A stretch of DNA of 64,000 bases, taken from positions 124,001-188,000 of the forward strand of contig QXCR01000009.1 of NCBI GenBank assembly GCA_004380135.1. The letters are read 5' to 3'. Both the position numbers and the translations under genes were made by a program. Positions 34,873 through 46,212 of the stretch are shown here, piece after piece. Each line of letters begins with the position of its first letter. The first letter of the stretch is position 1. Source of the DNA: Stemphylium vesicarium (taxonomy: Eukaryota > Ascomycota > Dothideomycetes > Pleosporales > Pleosporaceae). Below the pieces are notes generated by a model. That model made no database searches and had not been told where the DNA came from. It saw only the letters and a program-made list of their open reading frames with translations.

Positions 34873-37800
34873 GCGCGCATAGATCAGGGATATGAGTGCG
34901 TTTGCGAGTATCGGTTCTCTCTAGGCAGGACCCGGAGTTTCCGTATTTTCCTTTCAATGTTGAAGTATCATGTATACAATATTCCTAGTACCCCTTTCCT
35001 GGAAGAGAGTCAAATACAAATCATTTTTACTTGATTCCGATGAGCCCTTTCCCCTTCTCATGGGTTCGCAGTCACCAGCAGTTCATCAAGCCCTTCTCTG
35101 CCATACCTAGCCCCTTATTCTATCGGCATGTGACAACTGGCTCGCTTTTACTCGATACGAATCGCTATATCAGCCTATCACTTAAACAGCTCCTCGTGCC
35201 GCGAAGCCCGAGATCTCAGTATTTGTCCAGTTGGCTAAAATAAAGATTAGCTCATCAATATCAGACGGCGAACCCTCTCTATTGAAAGCGCTCGTGCCCA
35301 TTCCTTAGGCAGCCCGCAACGACCACCCGTGTCGCCGGGTACTACGAAATGATGCCCAGTTACACGGCATGATCAGCAGGACTCTGTCACACATATAAGC
35401 GCCCAAATGCGATGCGAATTATTGGACGTCTCGACACCCGAAATCGTGCATGAACCACAATCGGCCCGATAGAACCATTCAATGCATGTCTTCAAGTTCT
35501 CGGAGTTTTTGTGGCGGTAACCGTAATCGGTCAGCACCTCACACCGTGGCTTACCTGACTGAGAAGTGCGTGAATCAGGTCTTGAATAGGACTCTGCCGT
35601 CGCTGCTGTGTCGCTTAGATGAGCTTCAGGCATGACCCCGTGTCATCTTTGGGGGTCACAAGCTGAGTCGTGGCCCCTATCAACTCTTCCGTGCTCTGTT
35701 ATCTTCGAATTAGACTCGTCGTCATATCGCCTTGAGGAAATGGGGCAACAAAGGCCTGATGCGCATGCCGTGGGACCGGAGTTCAGCGGGCCGCGTGCCA
35801 ACCCCACTTCGACCCACCAGAATCTCTTTTAGCTGCCGTCCCTCCCATGCCGCCATCCCCACTGACCCACGCGAGAATGAGACATACTACTGCACATTGT
35901 AAGGCTGTGAAGTAAAGAAGACGAGGCGGTCCCTAGGTATATGCCAGTTGCCGGGTACACATGTTCTCTTAGTATAACCGTGTACGCGCCTTGCACCTGG
36001 CGTTGCCCTGCGACACCGCAAATCTCGGGCACCAAAATGCCTGTTTCTGCCTCCTCATCTTGATCGATTGCCAGTCACGAGCACAAGGACTTTGAGATAA
36101 GTTGGTCATTTACGTTTTTGGATATTGCGGGAATAGCTAATCCCGGCGTTCAACGAGGACGGACATGCCGTTCCGTAACCGAAAGTAACCCGTTCGTCCA
36201 CCAATCGGCCATGATGAATTGTACTGTTGATAATGGAAGCGTCATTGGCTGTGCGTTGTTCAGCCCGGTTGGCGTATATCACCTCCTTCCTGTTACGGTG
36301 CGTTGCATGCGAATAATGACTTTGAATGGGGTGCGACACGGGGCGGCATATCTCTGGACACATGTCACAGTGGTTGCCGCGCAGACAATGTGTTCGAGGG
36401 GACTGACATCAATACTGGAGTCATGCCAAAAGCCATATTGACTAGCCCAATCACGGTTGCGTTGTGACGTGGTTAAAGACGTGGATGATGAATGTCCAGT
36501 ATGCGTAAGTGCAGTGAGAGTTGAGAACGATGTGGCTCTGCTGATTGCTATTGCAAGATGTCATTGGTCCCTCACCTACGCTGTAATCGATGCTCACCGA
36601 AATCTCTAGCATTCCTGGGTCGCTGAAGCATCCGTCGAAGACCACAAGATTGCAGCGCCTCACTCTTGCGCTCACTGTCTAGAAAGAGCCTCGGAAAGGA
36701 CAGTCCAGTGGTTGCAATCACCGGTTGCCAGCGGAAGATCAATACCGCGCAATAAGTAACATGTCCGTTTTGCCTGAACTCTCGGTCAAAAGATTACCAA
36801 ACCCCTTGGTCCGCTGTTGGCACCAATCAGGATCCCAGCGCATATTGGACTTTGGGTGAAAGGCACGATCGAGGACCGCAAGAAGGCTCTCCATCCTAAG
36901 CTATGACAACGGACTGAAATTCAATTTCGTTTGCGCTCATCATCCTCTATAGCCACTGAAGCTCGGATGATATTCGCAAGGCTGGCGCAAGGCTGAGTCT
37001 GACGCGCGTATTCGTGCGCAGATTTGATGGAACATCATACGGAGAATACTAACATTTTCGGGCGTAAGTATCAGTTTACGCGGATGAGACGCAGCAGAAA
37101 GCTAGGCGATATGTGCTTTCCCGGTCCTTATCTCGATCCGAGCAGTAGAGGTGTTCGGCTTCGGTCAAGTGTGCCATTGATCAATCGCTCCCGGGGCGGG
37201 ACGGCATGCCTCGGCTGTCGGGTCCTTCCAACCACATTGCGAGCAACAAGAGTTGTCGTATTGGAACGCGGTTATTGGACGCGCCCGCGCACCAATTGAC
37301 TATGGAGGAGGAGTAAGGGGCATATATGCCATGTCACATAGGAGAGCACCGAGGCAAACGCATAGGGCTTGTTCGCGACAGCGCGCATCACTCAGAATTC
37401 ATCTGTTGGTTTTATCAGAGGGCTGGGCCTATTTCAATTCAACAAAGGAGGTCTTTGCTTATAGCGCAACACACGACCGGGAGTGTTGATTCTCTACATC
37501 CCTTCCTCCAGTTGGCCTGAGCACCCCGGTCGCCTCTTACGGTTAGACTCGGCCAGGACCGAACACCCAATCTCACACGCAGGTAGGAAGCAGCCAACGA
37601 CTCCGCCTTGCGCATCGAGATTATATGCGAGGAATCTGTGACTGTGACGAATGAGGAGCTCGGCATGGAAGCAGATGAAGGGCTGAGACGCGAAGAGCGC
37701 TTCCATCTCCGCCAGCCAAAGAGGTGGCATCAAATACCAGCGTGTCATGGATAGCCTTAGGACGCATGAAATGAATCCGGCACGCAGCTACCCAGTCGTT

Positions 37801-38178
37801 ATTCGCGATGAACGCTTGCGATTGCTTTTTGATGGTCGGCGACGTGGCTCACAAGATACTTACTTGGCGATCGGATATTGCATTCATGTTTTCTTTTTGT
37901 ACCACAAAATGGGGAGAATTGCGACTGCGACACGCGGTGACCGCTGCATGCGGACTTCAACATAGAGAACGGAGCTACATGTGATCAAGGAGTATGGTGA
38001 AGAAACGTCATGATATTGAATACATACAATCTGGGTGAGAAAATCATTGAGCAGAACGTCAGAAAGGGTTATCAGAAGTACTCTGCAGTGGTAGAGAAAG
38101 AAGCGAGAGATCGTCTCTTGCGAAAAGCGGCCGTGACGTATGATAGATAAGAACGAAAAATCAATAGCAATGTCTCTG
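34873..38178. other. Gene-poor stretch of 3.3 kb between the two modules
   Basis: No gene could be supported. Short cysteine-containing frames on the minus strand (35373-35633, six Cys near the C-terminus; 36451-36675, four Cys) may be relics of small secreted proteins, but no signal peptide exon was found for either. Many stops in all frames elsewhere. Confidence 0.35.
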
Positions 38179-39242
38179 TTACCCGCGAGGATCCACAGCG
38201 GCCCAATGTTGCAGGAATTTGTCGATGTAGTCAGGACGGACGTCACCAACATCTTTAACCTTGATGTTGTATTGGATTGCATGATGTATTCCAAAGAATA
38301 TTCGTGAAGCGGTAGATAAAGCCTGTACTCCCCGGACCATGGAGATGCCTGCATGCGCCAGCCGAAGTCAGGATACGCCTTGATTGCAACCACTCACGGG
38401 CTTACTCACAGATTGGCTCCATTTCGAGCTGGCTTTCGCCGTCTAATAGTAATGGAGAATAACCACTCGAATAGGCTATTGCATGTGCTCTCGGGTTGAC
38501 GCCAGGCTTCCTGGTTCCTTGACCATTGTAAGTGAAGATGGGCCTGGGACCTATGAGCGGGGTGTGCGACACGGCCAGATCTTTGATTACTTACACAGCG
38601 TAACAGAAGCCTGTCCTCTGAACGACAACAATGAAACGTCTGATTTGGCTGTGCACCATCTCTCCGTATTTGATCATGGAAAAGGAGTCATTGTATGCGG
38701 TTGTTGTCGATCCAGCCGCTTCACTGAAGAGAACCGAGAAGACCTGTGTGAGTGTAAGCAACACCGTCGTCATGCACTGTTTCTTACTACCGTACCTTGC
38801 CAGTTCTGAAGAATGCGCTGTTTCTAACGAAGTATGCTTTGAGACGTCAGGATGAGCTAGGATGGAAAGCAGACCTAGACATACATGAATCTAACCTTTC
38901 ATACTGGCTCGAAGATGGATCGTTGTTATGGCTGCTATTGATTGTCTGTCCTTCGTTGGTTTGTGGCAATGCTGATTGCTGGTATGCTGGTGCTTCTGTA
39001 GCACCCTCTCTCGACCCGTAATTATCGGCTTGGCTTGGCGGCGCGCACCAGGTGAGAAAGGACCATTTTTGACCTGCGCGTAGTGGTTAGAAGTCAATCG
39101 AGACAAACCAGCGCCCGACAGGTGGGTGCTAACCTTCTGGACTGTGCGCCCAAAAATAATGTTTGGCTGTTGCATCATACTGCTGCAGTAGCCATCGATT
39201 GTTTTGCGCATCCCACTGGGGGCTTGGTTGTGCTAACGACAT
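38179..39242 (-). CDS. DUF6590-type protein, copy 2 (six exons)
   Basis: Six exons: 39134-39242, 38885-39073, 38796-38836, 38595-38743, 38410-38543 and 38179-38348, with introns of 60, 48, 52, 51 and 61 bp, all GT..AG and phase-consistent, give 263 aa. The N-terminus (MSLAQPSPQWDAQNNRWLLQ) is WW-like, followed by a Gln/Ser-rich linker, ERLDSSYFVRN, and the DUF6590 region: FFRTGKVFSVLFSEAAG, KYGEMVHSQIRRFIVV, GFCYAVPIFTYNGQGTRKPG, AHAIAYSSG, MEPI, ASRIFFGIHHAIQYNIKVKD. Copy 2 has two introns inside the domain that copy 1 lacks, but shares two exons of identical length (149 and 134 nt) with the pseudogene at 45155. Start codons of this gene and coiled-coil gene B are 468 bp apart, in divergent orientation. 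Function unknown. Confidence 0.78.
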
Positions 39243-39709
39243 GCCTTTGGTGGTACTGCAGAAGCAACGCTGGGTAGGCGACAACTCATCTTCGGCAGGT
39301 TGCGCAACTGCTACCTTTATGCATGGACAACACAATCAAGCATGTAGGTTGCATGAGCAGAGCCGCACTTTCAACGCGTGGTGGTCGTCTTCCCGTACAG
39401 CCATGTTGCCGGTGCAGATTGCCAGCTCTGATGGCAGGATGCGCGTGATGGTGGGCATCCTTATGCTAGCGGGGCATGCATATGCCTAAACAAACCTCGG
39501 CAAGTGTGGGCCGCAGCTAGCTGGTTCTTGGCAAAGAGCTCGACCCCTGCTGCACAAGCGCCCCCAATTAACCTTGCAAACTTGCATACTTGCATGATGA
39601 CTTTGCGCCACCAAAAAGACTCTAGACAGGTTCCGTTAGGCTCTAGGCCTTATGCCAGGGTGACGTGACATGAATCTTGTCTCCTTCCATTCATCGTGCG
39701 AAACTTGCA
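39243..39709. promoter_or_regulatory. Divergent promoter of module 2
   Basis: 467 bp between DUF6590 copy 2 and coiled-coil gene B. Must hold both promoters. No named motif. Confidence 0.4.
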
Positions 39710-41467
39710 ATGAGCTGCCGCGGTCCATGGCTTCGCCTCAAGCAAAGAGCCGCACAGGCAGATCGACGTTATTCGAGACTGCATGGAAGAGGATTTTGGG
39801 TACACAAAAGCAACAAGCACCCGAGCACAGGACGCGTATCACTGACATTGATGGTAGGGCGTCGATTCTTCCACAATGGCCCCGTGTTTTCCCCAGCACA
39901 GGTGCAAAACGGCGCCCCTGTCAGAGAATCGGTCCTTGGGAGCGGACGTAACAGTGCACTGGCGCGGAGTAGCACCAAAAATTCAATCGCACTCTCGTCT
40001 CCTGCTAACGAACACGAATCTACCGACGTGACCTCTGAAGAACGGGATTCTGATCCACCTGTGGGCCCTATGGAGCCGATTTCCTCTGCCAATCCACCGC
40101 CTCCTCCACCGCCTCCACCACCCCTACCCGAGTTTCCACTGTGGACACCAGCCTCGGCACCGACAGAGGAGCCTGCGCCTGAGCTTGTAAACCGGATAAC
40201 TAACCGCTTACTAGAGATAGAGAAGCAGCATGATCATTTGAGAGAGGCCAGAGAGGACTTGATGCAATCTCGGTACAGATTACGCCAGGATAGAAATCGG
40301 ATCGGTGAGGTCCGCGAGCAGGTTGGCTCGCGAGAAGGGACAGCATTGAGTTTGTTGCGGCAGTACGTGCACAAAGAAGCTATTGACTTGCCACCGGATA
40401 TCCTGGAAGCCTTCGAGCAAATAGATGTGTCAAGGGATCAACTAGGCCTTCTCGAGACCGACTACGTATATTCCGAGAAAAGTTATACCATGCAAGAGAT
40501 CCGCTATAGTGAGCAGGAACTTGGTTTTGTCGAAAGATTAAGGACTTTTGCTGCGCATTGTGCGCCCACGCCGGATACTGAGTCATCTACTTCAAGCACG
40601 AATGCTATCAAGGATGTTGCTGCAAGTGGTCCGGATGGCTGGAAAATGATCAATCACAGAAGTAAGGAACGCGAGCCAGCGCCTCCGGAGAGCTCCTTGC
40701 AACTGCTCGTACAGACACGTTCAACTCAGTACGTCTACTGAAAGACTCCCTTCTGTTCATACCCGGCTGCAAATGTAACGACTAATTTGGCGCTGTTTAG
40801 GTCTACTATTCAGGACGGCGAGGAGATGTCAGCGGTACAAGTAGGATTGTTCTCAAACCAAAAGGTCGTCAGCGGGTGGCTCTTTAACCCGGTGTTTCCA
40901 ACCTCTCTACAGTCAGAATCTTCTGAGAGCGAAGATCAGGCTAGTGCGCTAGTCAAAAAACCGCTCTTGGATCAAGCAAACCAGGATTGGTATTGGGTCG
41001 GAAGCTTTGGAGCTCAATTCCAGACAGGAGATATAGAAAGTTCCCTTGGCACTGTCAAAATCCGAGACTCTGCGATATCAGGAGTGTTTGAAGACACTTC
41101 AAACGACAACCACTCATCGCTTCCAAAAGTCCGCAGAGAAGATACACGAGATGCCATGGCCTTACCCTACATTGAACCTGAGTTTCCCCGCATCGCTTTT
41201 CCAGAATCAACGTCAAAGGATGATCAACCACCAAGAAAAACGCGTAACAGTTACCCAACTACCTATAGTAAACGGAGATCCAAGAGCTCTACTTTAGCGA
41301 CAGAAACCCTCTGGACCTCTACAAAGATCGGACACTCTCAGCTGAGTGTTGGAGATTCAATATCTTATCGAAGATCTAGCCTAGGCGCGAACGACCAAGA
41401 CGCACTTCAAATGGGGTTGTGGACTCTCGATTCTTCAACAAACGATAACATAAAATTGGTGTCGTAA
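39710..41467 (+). CDS. Proline-rich coiled-coil protein B, paralogue of A
   Basis: 561 aa from exons 39710-40728 and 40801-41467 (72-bp intron, phase 2, joins ..TRSTQ/STIQDG..). After a basic N-terminus comes a polyproline run (about residues 129-140), then a coiled coil from about 160 to 290 containing LLRQYVHKEAIDLPPDILEA, which aligns with the block in protein A (hydrophobic spacing, the I/L-LEA(F/Y) core and the following S-R-(D/N)-x-LG). The C-terminal half is polar and Ser-rich. A possible extra intron at 39801-39858 (GT..AG with CTGAC) would shorten the N-terminus; I could not decide. No known family. Together with DUF6590 copy 2 it repeats the layout of module 1. Confidence 0.65.
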
Positions 41468-43992
41468 TAAGCCAATCTCCTTTTCCCTTGAGACTGTATA
41501 CAATACACTCGCAAAGATGATCGAAGGCGTCCGGAGGCAATATCGAGAGTTATTCTGGCTTGGCGTTAGGATGTACACTAGCACTTTTCGGAGGCGTATT
41601 TGAAGGCTTTGTTTAGTTGCATCTGTTCACAGTATTTATTGTCTCGGTGACTCATCCAACGGTGCTGCTACCGCTGCTTTCAACCCCTCAATCAACTTCA
41701 CAATTATCTTTTTTACTAGATTCAAAGAATTGTTCAATTATTTCTCGGTTCAGAACAATTCGGAAATTGAATTTGCGATCTCAACTAATATTCTGTTATA
41801 TCCCCACGGGTCCCCAGTCTTGGCGGAGTGTCAGGCACTGCGCTACTGTTTCCGACCCGTTTTCAAATCCTAGCCTGGAGTGGAAAACGGTCGCAGGATG
41901 TTACAACGCGTTGTCAGCTACCTTGACAGCATCGCGTGACCACGGTATCTGAGCATCACGTGTGTGACTTGGCACTAGAAAGTGGCTTCAAACGCTCTGT
42001 AGGGCGTTTGCATGTCAGTTTTAACACGTTGTCGTTATATCGTTTCGCATTCGAAGTAGATTGCCAAGGAAAGGTATTCTTTCCCGGCTTTACTTGGCTG
42101 CATGCTAGCGCTATGTCTCTTCAGTCTTCGACTGCAAGTATGTTATGCGTCTCTGTAGGGTGGGTTGACGAGCATTGGGCCGGGTGTATCCACCCTTGTG
42201 CACGCAGTCCTTAGCGTAAGCTCCTAGTTCCCAATCGCTAGAGTGTCACAAGCTCTCCATAGATGAAGTCTAGTATAGAGATGTTCGTCAAGTAGACTCC
42301 TAGGATGGTCAAGTAAGGCACAAGGCGCCATGGTCGCGGCCCAAGATCAAGATGTGTTCGTCGTCTGCATTCTTTTGTCTTCACTGGACTTGCTTCAAAG
42401 GGTCGAGAGATTATTAGATCTAACCTGCTAGCAACTGTGAGTTCTACGACGTGTCGAAGATAACTCAACTTCGTTGGTCAGAATGCCTTGCGTCTCAAGC
42501 TGCACCTGTCGGCTGAGTCATATCTTCATGGGTAGACAAACCAGATTCTAATTGGGCGTATGCATGCAATATATCACGCTGTCAGTATGACAGACTTTGC
42601 GCAGCTTCTGTAGGAGAAAATTAACCTATAGAAATCTTGCGACCCCGCTTCCTCTGCTGGGCTACGTAAACTTGCGCATCGATAATATTTGCATACTGAA
42701 GGCATCGCTCACAACGCAATGTCAGTGCCATATGCATCTACGATAGGCTGATGGCATACTGTGCGAACCATAGCAATCTGGTATCGGCCTCCAAGCGAGG
42801 ACGGAAGAAGGGCTATTCTGCCAGCCTATGAGCCACACCTGATGCCAGAGCGAAGCAAGCCATGTGTAGGCGACCCACACCTTGCTTTTGGCTCTCAGCC
42901 TTGTGCATATGCCCTAGCCTAATCCCTTACGCTGTCGCGGCCCTCCCTCAATTACTAACATTACGATCAAAGAATGGATTGAAGTTGATTTAAGCTTTGA
43001 TGGTGGTGGCAAAAGTGACAATTTGAGTCTAGACGAATGCATAAGTCTCTGAGTTTGGATGTTGAGGAAAACCTGAGGCTGCCGGTGAAGCTGGTAAGCG
43101 GAACGAAAAGTGGCTCGTCGGCGGGGCCCGTCCGGTACTGCAGGGTCTTGCCCAGACAGTGGGTATTACGCGAGAGCCAAATGGCAGGGGAGGAATTCGC
43201 CACGGATTTCTGCCCCAATAATCGGGTGGCTGTATGGTGGCCTTATTCTTCGTGCTAGGTGGATTGTAAAGTCTGATGACGTCACGCCTAAACCACCAAC
43301 CATGCCTGTGCTCCACAGCATCTCCAAGGGCCCGGCTGCCCCACGATGAGGTTAATGAGAGGCGCAGACTCTCGCTTGTATTTTGAGGAGCTGTAGCATT
43401 CTCGCATTGTACGCACCTGAAACTTCAGCCGCGGAAAGGCGTCCACTAAAGCAGCCAAATGCTTGCATCTCCGGTTACGTGCCGCCTATCAAACGGAGGA
43501 AAGACGAAGGAAGCTGGTGCCTGTGACGTCTCCCATCTCTTCTTCTTAGCACTTGCCATTTCTGGCTTGCAGCCATAGTGTGCAGAGGTACTTCAGGTCA
43601 ACCTGGACCCTTAACAAACCCCGAGACATGTAAGAGCCGTCAGCCTCGGCTCGGCTCCTCATGCCTGCGGCAATCTTAATGCCCCACTTCGATGTTGCTG
43701 GAAGTACAGACCGTCTCGCATCCTTGGCCATCCATCTCAGCCGATGATAACGTAGTGCAGCACTCTACACGCTGTACTGCGTCCAATCGTAGCTGATATC
43801 AGCGCTCAGCCTGGAGATAATGGCCAGACTGACTATATGAGTTCATCGAAACAAGGCTCCGACTTGTGGAAGGTGACTGGATCCCAGGTGCTTTGGTATG
43901 AAAGCCACATCTTGGGTGCCAGGCTACCGCGCGTGACCAATGTATAGGGTAGTGTGTGCCAAGTGTTCAGTAGATGCACGACATTCCGCCCC
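41468..43992. other. Gene-poor stretch of 2.5 kb
   Basis: No gene could be supported on either strand; the frames are short and without splice-bounded conservation. Probably contains decayed sequence. Confidence 0.35.
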
Positions 43993-44880
43993 CTATTTCA
44001 CCACGATACCGATCCCGTTCGATCCGTAGCGTATTCCCGACCGCTTACTGCACAGCCCTTGTCTCAACGGTGATGCATTGGTACCCATTTCTAGCCCTGG
44101 ATGTAAGTGGCGCGCTGTTCTGACACTAAAATACATACGTTTTCTGAAATAACAAGTAGGATCGCTTCGTCTCCGATATCGAGGGATGCGAAACGTCATG
44201 GGACCTATGCGTCCAGATGACGGCATCCCTGATCGGTGAGTATGCGCGAATTAAGAAGGACGTGCTAATTAACGTGGGGGAGGAGATTAGGCAACTCCTT
44301 ACCTAATATGCCCTTCAGTTGAACCCCGATGTTGACTGCGCGGATGCGCTTTAGCAGCTTCTCTTCGTCATCGCTTGCGACGTAAGGCGCTCCGTCCGTA
44401 GGTCAGCGATTACTTTACAGAATTGGCTGAGAATGCATCACTCCATAAGTCCAGGCGGAAGTCAGCCTAGGCAGCAAAGCCAATATATATCTGTTATACT
44501 TATATGGTACCAATGAGAGACTGAAATTATTTCGGCAGTCAGAATTTGATCTTGAAAGCGCATGGTCGAGTCATTGTCACTGTTGACGCGGATGAACGAA
44601 ATCTGGGTAAGATGGGCAAGCTTCTCTGGGGCTAGTCTCTCGCTTGTTACCAACATCCATGGCCGTGTGTGTAATGCAGTCATGTGACCATGTGCGATCT
44701 AACCTCGATTGGGAAAATAGATGCCTAGCTGCACGTGGTGACTCTTGCCAATCGAAGCGAGACGGTAGGAGAATGCATCTAGACCTTCTAGTAGAGCAGA
44801 ACTTACCGTTTGGGTCGCATTGCATGATTAGCATAGAATGTGAAAACGTCCACTACACGAAACGGTTCTTTAGCTGAAAC
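43993..44880 (-). pseudogene. Splice-bounded coding segments of an unrecognised gene
   Basis: Several minus-strand segments read like exons although none has a start codon: about 44806-44873 (..KEPFRVVDVFTFYANHAMRPKR, then GTAAGT), about 44515-44635 (PEKLAHLTQISFIRVNSDND..), about 44418-44470 (ADFRLDLWSDAFSANS or a shifted frame), 44292-44385 (APYVASDDEEKLLKRIRAVN.., then GTAAGG) and 44140-44228 (DAVIWTHRSHDVSHPSISET.., then GTATGT). Most have plausible donor or acceptor sites, but the phases do not all agree and stops remain between them, so I cannot give a single intact model. It is either a multi-exon gene I failed to splice or a decayed one. Family not recognised. Confidence 0.3.
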
Positions 44881-45154
44881 TCAATGCATCATACTAGGTA
44901 GGCTACCGCTCTGCGAGCGCACAGCGCCCTTACGTCGATATCCTGGACCTGTTCAGGGAAATCAGCTGTAGATAATCACCCGAGCGACTAGACTGGCTAG
45001 CGAACGTTGTCGAAGATGTCACGGCCGCAGCCAGAGTGGAACGCAACGTTTCAGTGATACCTTCACAGAGTTTGGAATGCATCGCAAAGGTGCTACGAGT
45101 GGCGCCATTACGTAGAAGGTAGGCGGTTTTCTCACAAGGATACAGCCTGACTTG

Positions 45155-46212
45155 ATGAAATATGCTCATGAGATGCGAACTTGTTTGTTGTTGTGAGCTA
45201 TCAGAACGGGCTATATAGAAGGAACGAGCTGAACAGACGCTAGTCCTAAAAGAGGTACACATGTGACCTGTACCCTCGAACATGACTAATAGACGGAAAT
45301 GCAGGACAGGGCTGGGTCTTCTTCTGTACGGTCGATAGTTACCAGCAGCCTTCGACTTCTCAGTCATTGTACGCTCAGTCTGAACAGTATCGCACTCAAC
45401 AGGCAAACATTTCCTCGGTCTCATCGCCTCGACAGCGCATCGATTCTGAGGCTGGTACTGGCTCTGAAAGGGTGGCCGAGATCGCTGGGACGTACGACCC
45501 ACAGCGGCAAACCCCTAACAGCTACTACGAATTGCTTGATAGCAGTATGTCTCCTACACATCCACCACATGCTAGATACCTACAAAATGAATCATGTTAT
45601 GTTAAACCCAGTAGCTGCTACACTGTTGGCAAGGTACAAGACCTTTTCATCCCCGAAGTTGTCTCATTAACGGCGTGCTAGGTTTTTTCGATACTCTTTA
45701 CCGAGCCTGCTGATTCAACTGCAACAAACTACAACGACAGCATCTCATTGGTCAAATACGGAGAACATGTGCATTCACAGATTCGGCGGTTCATAGTGGT
45801 CAGGCAGAAACGAGGCCTCTGCTATGCTGTGTGAGTTGATAGATGGAACTATTGGGCTCCAGGGCGCATTACTAACACTAGAAAGTCCCATATTCACCTA
45901 TGGAGGGAAAGGAACCCTGAAAAGAGGTGTTGATCCCAATGCACATGCAGTTGCATACTCCGAAAGGTACTCTCCGTCGTTGCTACCGGGCGAGTGGCCT
46001 CTTGGCAAAGAGCCGATTGGTACGTAAGATATAATTCCACAATGGGGTTTGGCACGCTTACTAACGCCAAATCCCCCTACTTAGGCATCGCCATGCAACC
46101 GGGTGTAGCTCCCCTCACGCTCCCTTGACGAATATTCTTCCGGATCTACCACCCCATTCAGAGCAATGTGAAAGCTAAGGATCTCGGAGATGTGTCCAAG
46201 AGAGATCTGGAT
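45155..46212 (+). pseudogene. DUF6590-type copy 3, broken by stop codons
   Basis: Same architecture as copy 2 on the other strand: exons 45155-45254, 45305-45633, 45682-45830 (149 nt), 45886-46019 (134 nt) and 46085 onward, with phase-consistent introns (50, 48, 55, 65 bp). Domain residues are clear: TVGKVFSILFTEPADST, KYGEHVHSQIRRFIVV, GLCYAVPIFTYGGKGTLK, AHAVAYSERY, KEPIGIAM, RIFFRIYHPIQSNVKAKDLG. Stops interrupt it at TGA 45194, TGA 45230 (where copies 1 and 2 have a conserved Trp) and TGA 46126 (just before RIFF). The intron that copies 1 and 2 have after LDS seems to be read through. Best explained as a non-functional paralogue. Confidence 0.65.

Noticed and set aside
44930..45254. Another start for DUF6590 copy 3 without stop codons
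   Set aside because: The intron at 45255-45304 and its phase fix the frame of the first exon, and in that frame TGA codons occur at 45194 and 45230.
44930..45502. 190-codon open frame on the minus strand
   Set aside because: Overlaps the DUF6590 copy 3 exons, which have conserved splice sites and domain residues; the antisense translation shows no family. A fragment near 45060-45190 looks faintly like a BTB segment but is too weak.
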